From positions 62,001 through 126,000 of the forward strand of contig NZ_JAMZAW010000016.1 of NCBI RefSeq assembly GCF_024158745.1: a stretch of 64,000 nt of DNA. Reading direction: 5' to 3'. Below the pieces are notes generated by a model. It was not told the DNA's origin and made no database searches. It saw only the letters and a list, made by a program, of their open reading frames with translations. This document shows, in pieces, positions 53,617-60,814 of the stretch. Position 1 is the first letter of the stretch. Each line of letters starts with the position of its first letter. Position numbers and translations under genes: made by a program. Source of the DNA: Paenibacillus tyrphae (lineage in GTDB: Bacteria > Bacillota > Bacilli > Paenibacillales > NBRC-103111).

Positions 53617-53748
53617 AAACTCACCACTTTTAAACAAGTTTAAAGCCTATATTATATTTTATCGGTATATACCTGTAATCTCAAACCTGTCTTATCCGCG
53701 AATGAAATCCGTATTTTGTATGAATTCGACATCGTCTCGATTTGTATT

Positions 53749-53786
53749 AAAAAAAAAGAATCCCCACAACCGGATAGTCGTAGGGA
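53749..53786 (-). terminator. Rho-independent terminator of the NlpC/P60 gene
   Basis: On the minus strand TCCCTACGAC pairs with GTTGTGGGGA (with G-T pairs) and is followed by TTC and a run of T. Confidence 0.7.
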
Positions 53787-53836
53787 CCCTAGGGAGTCAA
53801 AATGATTTAAGTACAGATAATGGATGGTGTTCAATT

Positions 53837-54340
53837 TTACAGATGACGTCCGGTGATATAACGGTTCTTCCAATAGCCCGAGTTCATATCATAGATGGCA
53901 ACACCTCGGCTCGGAGAGTTGCCGACGAATTTGCCGTTACCCAGATAAATACCGACGTGGTTGATTTTGCCCGGTGTACTGACGCTGAACATGACAAGAT
54001 CGCCCTTCTGCAGATGCGCTTTGTCCTTTACCGGCGATCCGACGCGAGCCTGGGCTCTGGAGCCCCATGGGATCGAAATGCCGTTTTTACTGAATACAAA
54101 TTGTGTGAACGAGGAGCAGTCGAAAGTCAGATGTTGCGGATCTTTTACACCAAAGCGGTATTTTACTTTACCTTGGTAAGATAGAGCCGTTTTCACGATT
54201 TGATCTGCCTTTGAAGCGCTCACCGTTGCGGCTTGCGCCGATTGTGCAGGCAGCAACAAGCTTGCCGAACCGAATAAGGAAAGGCTTAGAGCTATGCCCA
54301 ATAACGATTGACTAAGGCGATTTTTCTTCACTTGTGACAT
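53837..54340 (-). CDS. Secreted NlpC/P60 cell-wall hydrolase
   Basis: This predicted gamma-D-glutamyl endopeptidase acts on peptidoglycan. It has 167 residues: a signal peptide (cleavage after AQA near residue 37) and one NlpC/P60 domain with the catalytic Cys75 in FDCSSFTQFVF and His128 in INHVGIYLG. The third polar position, usually His in FIHA, is FVGN here, so activity may depend on another side chain. No binding domain such as LysM or SH3 is present. AAGGAGGATGTCCGAAC precedes the ATG. Confidence 0.9.
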   Translation of the reverse strand: MSQVKKNRLSQSLLGIALSLSLFGSASLLLPAQSAQAATVSASKADQIVKTALSYQGKVKYRFGVKDPQHLTFDCSSFTQFVFSKNGISIPWGSRAQARVGSPVKDKAHLQKGDLVMFSVSTPGKINHVGIYLGNGKFVGNSPSRGVAIYDMNSGYWKNRYITGRHL

Positions 54341-54409
54341 GTTCGGACATCCTCCTTATGGATCAATAGGTTAGCCAGCTCGGCCACCAGAGCTAACTGT
54401 ACCATAGAT

Positions 54410-54595
54410 TTAGTTGGAGGAATTTACTAGTGAGGTTCCTGAAACAAAGTAGCTCTTAGGAATATCCACAACTATTAGAAATGAATGAGAATTCGATGAG
54501 TGGATTATTCTTGACAGTTCCATGAGTAAACCAACAACATTATGGATTATCCCTGTCGCGACCATATACATACCGCTATATTTCCAAATCCGCAT
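54410..54595 (-). pseudogene. Truncated DUF6463-like membrane protein
   Basis: The 61 residues begin MRIWKYSGMYMVATGIIHNV, which matches the first membrane segment of DUF6463-type proteins. Intact members have about 120-130 residues with more membrane segments; here the frame ends after a polar stretch. It overlaps the preceding gene by TAATG, so it was the second gene of a TetR-controlled pair. I regard it as probably truncated, though a short native form is possible. Confidence 0.5.
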
Positions 54596-54852
54596 TACAG
54601 ATCACCTCGATTTTTGTTTGTTTGACGAATCGTTTTTGTTTTATTGAAAAGGTACCCTCCACCCAAGCCATACATGGCTAGAGCAAATACGATAGCCACT
54701 AGCACGGTTAACAGATAAGGCAGCGAATAGTGAAGCGCTGATAATTGGTTCATGGGCTCGGCAACACCTGTTACCCGGAAAAATTCCTTCGCCCAGAATA
54801 ATCCCACGATATGTAGTACGGAAATGACCAGAATTGAACGACGCAAAAACAT
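54595..54852 (-). CDS. Small membrane protein under TetR control
   Basis: This 85-residue protein has two hydrophobic segments (SILVISVLHIVGLFWA and YLLTVLVAIVFALAMYGLGG) joined by a polar loop (FFRVTGVAEPMNQLSALHYS), and ends in a charged tail. No family is certain. There is no clear ribosome binding site before the ATG; instead the start codon lies inside a palindromic operator. It is the first gene of a pair downstream of the TetR gene. Confidence 0.6.
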   Translation of the reverse strand: MFLRRSILVISVLHIVGLFWAKEFFRVTGVAEPMNQLSALHYSLPYLLTVLVAIVFALAMYGLGGGYLFNKTKTIRQTNKNRGDL

Positions 54853-54868
54853 ACGAATCCGTATGTTT
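54847..54868 (-). promoter_or_regulatory. TetR operator overlapping a start codon
   Basis: AAACATACG and CGTATGTTT form a 9-base inverted repeat around AATC. The half-site AACATACG is the same as in the operator before the TetR gene. The ATG of the membrane protein (54852-54850) is inside it. Confidence 0.75.
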
Positions 54869-54907
54869 CGTTTACAGAAAAGCCTTTTAAATCAAATTTA
54901 AAAGGCG

Positions 54908-55447
54908 CTAGGCCATCTGTGTGATAAGGTTAATAAATGCATCCGCCAACCGAGTTGATTTCAATGCCGGATCTCTGCTGCTTCGGTCAATCCAACCGAG
55001 GAAAGTAAAGTAACTAATCTCCGCTCTCGTAGCGGAGTCAGCAGGATCGAATCCCATTTCATTGAACAGTTTTGCAATGTATCGCAATCGCTCTTGCTCA
55101 ATCGCCATCACTCGCTTTGCAACCTGTTCATCTTGATTGGCCCAGGCGAGTATGGCCGATTGCAATTTGGTCGTATGCGAGAAGCTTTGGTACACCAATG
55201 CCTGAAATTGTTCTTTGGCAGACAAGCCGCTGTTCTCCATCTGGCCAATGACTTCTCGGGTTAAGTGCTCTTCCCAATAGAAAAGCATCGCTTCAAGTAA
55301 ATCAGCGCGATCCCTGAAATAGTGGTAAAAGCTCCCCTTGCTGATTTTTAGTTTTCGAGCGATGGCTTCGATTTTGACGGATGCAATCCCAGATTGCGAT
55401 AACGTCTCGAGTCCCGATCTAATCCAATCATCACTCGTGAGCTGCAC
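54908..55447 (-). CDS. TetR/AcrR-family transcriptional repressor
   Basis: This 179-residue repressor has an N-terminal helix-turn-helix (GIASVKIEAIARKLKISKGS, FYHYFRDRADLLEAML) and an all-helical ligand domain with no known ligand. The GTG at 55447 lies five bases after GGGGGGAG; a TTG at 55462 overlaps the operator edge. A perfect 24-base palindrome covers its promoter and a related one the start of the next gene, so it probably represses both itself and the pair downstream. Confidence 0.9.
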   Translation of the reverse strand: MQLTSDDWIRSGLETLSQSGIASVKIEAIARKLKISKGSFYHYFRDRADLLEAMLFYWEEHLTREVIGQMENSGLSAKEQFQALVYQSFSHTTKLQSAILAWANQDEQVAKRVMAIEQERLRYIAKLFNEMGFDPADSATRAEISYFTFLGWIDRSSRDPALKSTRLADAFINLITQMA

Positions 55448-55460
55448 GATTCTCCCCCCC

Positions 55461-55484
55461 AAAACATACGTTAACGTATGTTTT
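55461..55484 (-). promoter_or_regulatory. TetR operator (perfect palindrome)
   Basis: AAAACATACGTT and its exact reverse complement form a perfect 24-base palindrome 14 bases before the TetR start. It shares half-sites with the palindrome at 54847-54868. Confidence 0.85.
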
Positions 55485-55596
55485 GATCATACATCATTCT
55501 TCTTCCAAATATCAACACAAGCTTTCAATAAACCGTAGAGTAGAGAGACATACTTGCGTGGTTTCCATTTTAGCCCATACGGGATGCCTATAAAGA

Positions 55597-56502
55597 TCAG
55601 ATAAAAGATGGCTGACTTATGAGGAAGCTCAATATTTCAGCATTTAGCATCTCATGAAATTGTTTCCGATCAAAGCCGGGAGGGTCTTGAGAAGGAAGAA
55701 ACGACGGGGTGATCATCGATTCCGGAAATGGGCTCAGAAAGGAAAAGTGCCCGGCATTTTCTACCGTTCTATATTGAATCTTATTCTGGGCAGCAACCCC
55801 TCTCAAAATAATTTGTGCGTGAAAAGAAGGAGTATATGGATCCTTCTCTGCATCCAGCATCAAAATCGGAACGGTAACCGAACTTAACGCCCCCTCGGCT
55901 CTAAACCAGACCGATGCCGGAGCCAGTAATACTAGGGACCGGATTCGCGGATCTGGCGCAACCTCTATGAGCTGCGGTTGTCCGTCCGGGGTCTCGTGAG
56001 GAAACGAAGTCGGCAAGCCACCCGCAGTTGCCAGAACTGTGTAACCGCCGAGCGAATGCCCGATGATAGAAACGGCATCCGGTTTTACCTTTCCCTCAAA
56101 CATCTTATTTTCAAAAAACCAGTCGACGGCCATCCGAATATGTCTCGGTCTGTTGGTGAGGTTCTGTATCGTACCTTCCAGGCTGTTATTATTCCTGTTA
56201 TTGAACGGATGCTCAGGCATTCCGACGATAAAACCGTTCTGCGCCAAATACCGAGCTAATGTTCGATACATAAGCGGTGAACCGCCAGTGCCGTGAGAGA
56301 TCAAGACCAAGGGGAACTTTCCTGCTAAAACTTCTGCGTCTCTCGCTAACTCCAACGGGAAGGGCCCCAATTGATCTGCTTGTTCAGGGGTGCCGGCAGG
56401 ATACATCACCAACATAGGAAATGTTATGCCCAGCGATGCATCGGATATTTTCACTTCATGGTAACCTGCATACCCTTGTTGTAATCTTTCGTTCTCTCTC
56501 AT
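55597..56502 (-). CDS. Alpha/beta hydrolase (dienelactone hydrolase/PAF-acetylhydrolase-like)
   Basis: This predicted cytoplasmic esterase or lipase has 301 residues. The oxyanion-hole region is LVLISHGTGGSPLMYRTLA, the nucleophile elbow IIGHSLGGYTVLATAG, the likely acid ILMLDAEKDPYTP and the catalytic His ENAGHFSFL. No signal peptide is present. The substrate is unknown. It starts five bases after the AraC-type gene, with GGAGGAATAAATGGG before the ATG, so the two form an operon. Confidence 0.88.
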   Translation of the reverse strand: MRENERLQQGYAGYHEVKISDASLGITFPMLVMYPAGTPEQADQLGPFPLELARDAEVLAGKFPLVLISHGTGGSPLMYRTLARYLAQNGFIVGMPEHPFNNRNNNSLEGTIQNLTNRPRHIRMAVDWFFENKMFEGKVKPDAVSIIGHSLGGYTVLATAGGLPTSFPHETPDGQPQLIEVAPDPRIRSLVLLAPASVWFRAEGALSSVTVPILMLDAEKDPYTPSFHAQIILRGVAAQNKIQYRTVENAGHFSFLSPFPESMITPSFLPSQDPPGFDRKQFHEMLNAEILSFLISQPSFI

Positions 56503-56507
56503 CCCAT

Positions 56508-57398
56508 TTATTCCTCCGCGAAGTAATTAGATTTAGGGCCAATAGGAATGTAAATGTCAAATTCCGAATCTTCATTACTTGGACCCAGATATCTGTGATC
56601 GTAACGTGCAAATTCCGGTTGGTTCAAACGCGTTCTCCCCGATTTGGGCAACCAAGAGCTATAAATGTACTCAAACGTATCTTGTATTCTTGCAACGGTT
56701 CCCTTATGTGAGAATACAGCGTAGGTTGTTGATGGGAGAACTTTATACACCATTCCTTCAGGTAGCTTCCCCTCTTCGACAACCTCAACACAGGCGGTAT
56801 AAGAGACTTCCCATTTATCTCCTGTAAGTTCAATTAGAGCGTAATAAATAGACGCGGGATCTCGCCTTCTATCAATTTCTGATACGTGTTGTTTAAAAGA
56901 GTCCCATAGCTTTCCGATGACGTGAGAATGAAGTCCTCGTATTTCCATGCCAACCAATTGAAGTCTTCTCTTGGTGATGATAACGGGATCAAGAGCTGCT
57001 CCGTTGTGTAATTGCCGTAGCCTAACTTCGTCCAATGCCTTCTTCTCCATTGCCCGGAATGGCGTGTCTTTCATATCAGTTTGCTTGCGGAATTGCCCCG
57101 GCGTGATAGAAAACATTTGCTGAAATGCACGAGTAAAAGCTTCTTGAGATGCAAAATGATATTTGATTGCGATCTCTACAATTCTGAGGTTGGAGTAAAA
57201 CAAGTCATAAGCAGCATGGGTTAATCTCCGCCTCCTAATGTATTTCGAAACGGAGTTTCGTGTAACCGATTGGAATATTCGGTGGAAATGATAAGGTGAG
57301 TAACCTACCCATTTCGCAATTTCATCTGCTGTGATCTCATCGGATAGATGACCTTCTATGTAGGCAATCGCTTTAGTTACGGATTCCATGTATTTCAT
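56508..57398 (-). CDS. AraC-family regulator with GyrI-like ligand domain
   Basis: This 296-residue regulator has an N-terminal AraC DNA-binding domain (1-105; ITADEIAKWVGYSPYHFHRI and IAIKYHFASQEAFTRAF) and a C-terminal GyrI/effector-binding domain (about 135-296) as in Rob/BltR-like proteins that bind drugs or hydrophobic compounds. GGAGGCGTTGGA precedes the ATG. It is the first gene of an operon with the hydrolase, which it may control. Confidence 0.9.
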   Translation of the reverse strand: MKYMESVTKAIAYIEGHLSDEITADEIAKWVGYSPYHFHRIFQSVTRNSVSKYIRRRRLTHAAYDLFYSNLRIVEIAIKYHFASQEAFTRAFQQMFSITPGQFRKQTDMKDTPFRAMEKKALDEVRLRQLHNGAALDPVIITKRRLQLVGMEIRGLHSHVIGKLWDSFKQHVSEIDRRRDPASIYYALIELTGDKWEVSYTACVEVVEEGKLPEGMVYKVLPSTTYAVFSHKGTVARIQDTFEYIYSSWLPKSGRTRLNQPEFARYDHRYLGPSNEDSEFDIYIPIGPKSNYFAEE

Positions 57399-57749
57399 TC
57401 CAACGCCTCCATGGAGTTAACATAACTATAATATACTTCAGATCGATATTTTTGATATTTTTTGCGAAGTTGAAGACGGAACTTAGCTTTTAAAGAGTTT
57501 TTTTCATCTTATTCATTACTGCTATACTGCTATACTGCTATACTTCATTCTACCCATTTTTATAATGACTCTGTACGTTGGTTGGATGCGATACAAAATG
57601 CAAAGGGTCACATCCAGTTTATTTCGAGAATGATCGTGGCCATCGTAATTCGTATTCCGGTGGGGCTCTCAATTGGATGTTACACCCATCCTTTTAGGAT
57701 TACTGCTCCTCGCGTTTATTTTGTTAAAATATGGCTCCATAGCATGCAG
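57399..57749. other. AT-rich region without a supported gene
   Basis: Three perfect tandem copies of ACTGCTAT occur at 57518-57541. A hydrophobic frame (ILLGLLLLAFILLKYG) lies near 57680-57730 on the plus strand but runs into the hairpin at 57750 and lacks a ribosome binding site, so it may be a remnant. Nothing else was seen. Confidence 0.4.
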
Positions 57750-57776
57750 AAAAACTCCCCATGATTTTGGGGAGTT
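57750..57776 (-). terminator. Probable terminator
   Basis: AACTCCCC pairs with GGGGAGTT around ATGATTTT; on the minus strand TTTT follows. It would end the T-box-controlled gene 105 bases upstream. Confidence 0.6.
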
Positions 57777-57880
57777 CTTCGCTTCCAATGCCTACGACTT
57801 ATTAATCAAGGTAACGATGCATACATACTTTTCCGGCCTTTCGATGTTGCAAGGAACGCATAGGTTTCCGAACTGCTGTT

Positions 57881-58132
57881 TTAAGACCCCATTTCCGACA
57901 ATATCACCGAAATGACGATGCCTGCCGCAGCGATCCAAAACAGCTTCGATTTGAAATATCTCTTCACCACGTTATCCTGTCGTTCGAATACTTTACCAGG
58001 GTCCTGCTGCATGTGCAAATCCGTGGTGTACGCGGAGACGCCGTTATACCGCCCTCCTCCGCCCAAGAACACAAAACTCAAAATAAGCGTCAGCAATGAG
58101 GCGATAAACAAATAGTCCGAAACGGTTTGCAT
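57881..58132 (-). CDS. Small membrane protein downstream of a T-box
   Basis: This 83-residue protein has two hydrophobic segments (YLFIASLLTLILSFVFLGGG at the N-terminus and LFWAAAGI-type stretch LFWIAAAGIVISVIL near the C-terminus), joined by a polar loop with TTDLHMQQDPGKVFERQ. I do not recognise the family. CCGAGGAGGAATTCAA precedes the ATG at 58132. It is the only gene between the T-box leader and the next terminator, so its expression should respond to an uncharged tRNA. A role in amino acid homeostasis is inference. Confidence 0.7.
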   Translation of the reverse strand: MQTVSDYLFIASLLTLILSFVFLGGGGRYNGVSAYTTDLHMQQDPGKVFERQDNVVKRYFKSKLFWIAAAGIVISVILSEMGS

Positions 58133-58179
58133 TTGAATTCCTCCTCGGCATCCTGATTTGGGTACAGCCAGACTGGATA

Positions 58180-58445
58180 TAAACAAATAAACACGTCTTC
58201 GTCAGGGACGAAAACGTGTCGTGGTACCACCCTTGGTTCAACCGCATGTGCCTCGGACTCCAGGCGCGCACGGTCCTTCATTCAGATAACGGGGGAGGCC
58301 CGGCAGCGGATACGTCCAGCTCAGTTCCCCGCTGCAGCTACAAGGTGAGGCGAAGCATACGGCGGTGGGGGGTCTATCAGCCTCGGACGCCCTCTCTGGC
58401 GCAACCGGTCGCACGTTCCATGTCCTTGATCGTTGCTTTTCGCTT
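58180..58445 (-). promoter_or_regulatory. T-box riboswitch leader
   Basis: On the minus strand the canonical antiterminator sequence AGGGTGGTACCACG occurs at 58233-58220, preceded by the stem III/II type block CCCGTTATCTGAATGAAGG and an AGAGAGG block at 58397-58391. A 13-base-pair terminator hairpin (58218-58190) with a weak T tract follows. The TGGT bases would pair with a tRNA end carrying discriminator A. A GAA-CTG-A string (58327-58321) could be a leucine CUG specifier; this is tentative. The target is the 83-residue membrane protein. Confidence 0.8.
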
Positions 58446-58659
58446 CATAAACATTCGAGCAATCGCGATGTTGTGTATTCCAATTTACACCAATTTAACC
58501 AAAGAAGCAAGTGCTTACAACCGGCTCCTTCTTGCGCCAGGCACAATTTTTCTCTAGAACCCGCCACCTCGGTGCAGCATAGAAAGTAACCCGGCCCGCA
58601 TGTGCATCCTTCCAAGGACTCGTACCGTAATACTAGGATATAAAGGAGCTGATCCATCC

Positions 58660-59520
58660 ATGACAATAAATGATAACCCTCTTCCGCTGCCTGCCCCCGA
58701 TACGAAAGAGGAACTCCGGCAGGCGCTTCTCGACATCGAGTCGTGGGAGGCGAGCCAGAAAGATTTGTGGTTCTGGGAGAAGCTCGGCAGGCTGCCTTTT
58801 CAGCTGCTTGACCGACTCACGCCGAAGGCGCTGCAGAACAAGCTGGCGCAGGCGATCGACGAGGTCGGAAGCTTCGTGCAAACAGGCGGCCAATACCTGA
58901 TCTCCGAGCAAAGCGTGCTCGATCAGCTAAACCGGCAGCTCGCGGGCCGGCCGGACGCTCCGGTGCCAGCACTTGCCGATGCGCTCACCCTAGGCGAGGT
59001 CGCCTCGCTGCCGCTCGCCGTCATGGACGGCGCGGCCGAAGAATTCGCCCGCAGCCGCACCCTCTTCGCGACGGCCCAAGGGGCGACGACCGGATTCGGC
59101 GGCATCTTTACGCTCGCCATCGACATTCCGGCCATCCTCGGCTTGTCGCTCAAGGTGCTGCAGGAGACGGCAATGGTGTACGGCTACGATCCGAACGACA
59201 AGCGCGAGCGCGTCTTCGTGATCAAGTGCCTGCAGTTCGCCTCTTCCGACATCGTCGGGAAGAAGGCCGTGCTGGAGGAGCTGGCCGACTTCGACAACGA
59301 GCACCGGCAGCGGGACGCGATCTCGCAGCTTCAGGGCTGGCGCGAGGTCGTGATGATCTACCGCGACAATTTCGGCTGGAAGAAGCTGTTCCAGCTTGTC
59401 CCGGTCGCCGGGATGATCTTCGGTGCGGTGCTGAACCGCAGCACGCTGCAAGATGTCGCCGAAGCGGGCAAAATGCTGTACCGCAAGCGCCGGGTGCTGG
59501 AGCGGCTGCGCAGCGGCTAG
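58660..59520 (+). CDS. EcsC-family protein
   Basis: This 286-residue protein belongs to the EcsC family, named for a product of the B. subtilis ecs operon; the biochemical role is not established. Family markers are WFWEKLGRLPFQLLDRLTPK, GATTGFGGIFTLAIDIPAIL and MVYGYDPNDKRERVFVIKCL, and LVPVAGMIFGAVLNRSTLQD near the C-terminus. AAAGGAGCTGATCC precedes the ATG at 58660. No EcsA/EcsB ABC transporter is adjacent. It is convergent with the MBL gene, and the two stop codons share the bases CTAG. Confidence 0.88.
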   Translation: MTINDNPLPLPAPDTKEELRQALLDIESWEASQKDLWFWEKLGRLPFQLLDRLTPKALQNKLAQAIDEVGSFVQTGGQYLISEQSVLDQLNRQLAGRPDAPVPALADALTLGEVASLPLAVMDGAAEEFARSRTLFATAQGATTGFGGIFTLAIDIPAILGLSLKVLQETAMVYGYDPNDKRERVFVIKCLQFASSDIVGKKAVLEELADFDNEHRQRDAISQLQGWREVVMIYRDNFGWKKLFQLVPVAGMIFGAVLNRSTLQDVAEAGKMLYRKRRVLERLRSG

Positions 59521-60809
59521 AAGCGCAGCGCTTCGCCCGGCCCGAGCGAATGCAGCCCGGCGAAGCCCTCTGCTGCCAGCGCTGCGCACAACGCGTCCGT
59601 CGCGCTCCGTCCCGTATGCACCGGTACTGACTGACGGCTGCCGAAATCCCGGAGCATCCGCCTGACATCGGCCACACCTTGGTGCACCTTGTAGCGGATC
59701 GCTTCGGCCGAGCAATCGCCCCCGGCCTGCGGCTCGTCCAGCAGACGCTGTCCGAAGCTGCCGGCGGCCAGATGGCCCGTCAAGATGACGCAGCCGTTCC
59801 CCGCTGCCGCCAGCCTGCGGTAATACCACTGCGCGCGGTCCGACTGCATCATCCCGTCGGCGGTGAAATAAAGCGCGCTCCGCCCCGCGGCCAGCGCCTG
59901 CTCCCGCTGCGCATCCGTCGCCACTGCGACGACGCGCGGGTCTTCCAGGCAGCGCCGAATCCGCTCGGCCGCGCCCGGCTTCAACCATTCGGGCCGGTCG
60001 AGCATCGGGCCGAACGCCTGAAGCAGCTCCCGCTCCGCAACGAGCGGAACGCCCAGGAATCGCTCCCGCGCCCAGACGAGCATGTCCTGCCCGCGCCCGA
60101 AGGCGGGAACCGGCAGCAGCACGGAGCCGTCCTGCGCCAGCGCCTGCCCGATCCGAGTGGCAAGCCGCTCCAGCAGGACCGGCTGCGCCTCGGCGTCCAT
60201 GCCGTAAGCGGCGTCGATCACCGCCAGATCGGCCGGGCGGCCCGCCGTTCCCGGCGGTAGCACTTCCGGTCCGTCCGCCGCAAGCAGCACGGACTCTGAA
60301 GAATAGTCGCCGGAGAAGAAGACCCGCTTGCCTTCCAGCTCCAGCATCAGCCAGACGGAGCCGACCAAGTGCCCGCTCCGGCCCCAACAGGCTCTCACGT
60401 GAGGAGCCGTGTCGATCCATTCCCCTGAAGCACCGGCGTCCTCCAAATACGCGAACCGGATCGCCTTCACGTGCTCGTCGCCATACGGCAGCTCGGCCGA
60501 CTGTCCCCTGACATATTTTTTCCAGGATGCGAAATACGTGTCCAACTGCTGCGCCGTCGCCCGGGTCGTCCAGACGACGCCACCGTAGCCGTGCTTGTAC
60601 AGCAGCGGCAGCGCCATCGAATGATCCTCGTGCGCATGGGACAAAAAAACGGCATTCAGCCGCGGAATGACGTTCGGATCGACGAGCGGGTATTGTCCCG
60701 CGCCCGTCTTTTTGACGCCGCAATCCAGCAGCACGCGGATGCGGTCATTGTGTAGGAGGTAGCAGGAGCGGCCGTGCTCGCCCGCCCCGCCCCAGATGTC
60801 GAGCTGCAT
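59517..60809 (-). CDS. MBL-fold hydrolase, CPSF/RNase J-like
   Basis: This 430-residue protein has a metallo-beta-lactamase fold with the zinc motif FLSHAHEDHSMALP (about 55-68), a beta-CASP-like insertion and the later motifs FFSGDYSSES and ILTGHLAAGSFG. Such proteins are ribonucleases or DNA repair nucleases; the substrate here is unknown. The ATG at 60809 lies six bases after the stop of the iron-type permease, without a strong ribosome binding site of its own, so translation is probably coupled. Confidence 0.85.
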   Translation of the reverse strand: MQLDIWGGAGEHGRSCYLLHNDRIRVLLDCGVKKTGAGQYPLVDPNVIPRLNAVFLSHAHEDHSMALPLLYKHGYGGVVWTTRATAQQLDTYFASWKKYVRGQSAELPYGDEHVKAIRFAYLEDAGASGEWIDTAPHVRACWGRSGHLVGSVWLMLELEGKRVFFSGDYSSESVLLAADGPEVLPPGTAGRPADLAVIDAAYGMDAEAQPVLLERLATRIGQALAQDGSVLLPVPAFGRGQDMLVWARERFLGVPLVAERELLQAFGPMLDRPEWLKPGAAERIRRCLEDPRVVAVATDAQREQALAAGRSALYFTADGMMQSDRAQWYYRRLAAAGNGCVILTGHLAAGSFGQRLLDEPQAGGDCSAEAIRYKVHQGVADVRRMLRDFGSRQSVPVHTGRSATDALCAALAAEGFAGLHSLGPGEALRF

Positions 60810-60814
60810 GAGTC

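Noticed and set aside
54341-54410. ydaO-type (c-di-AMP) riboswitch before the NlpC/P60 gene
   Set aside because: Only a short GTTAGC/GCTAAC hairpin is present; the leader is too short and the conserved riboswitch bases are missing.
57518-57541. Three tandem ACTGCTAT units as a possible CRISPR or minisatellite
   Set aside because: The unit is only eight bases without spacers; it is a simple tandem repeat.
57673-57915. Hydrophobic plus-strand frame
   Set aside because: It runs through a hairpin and into the antisense of a better-supported gene; no ribosome binding site.
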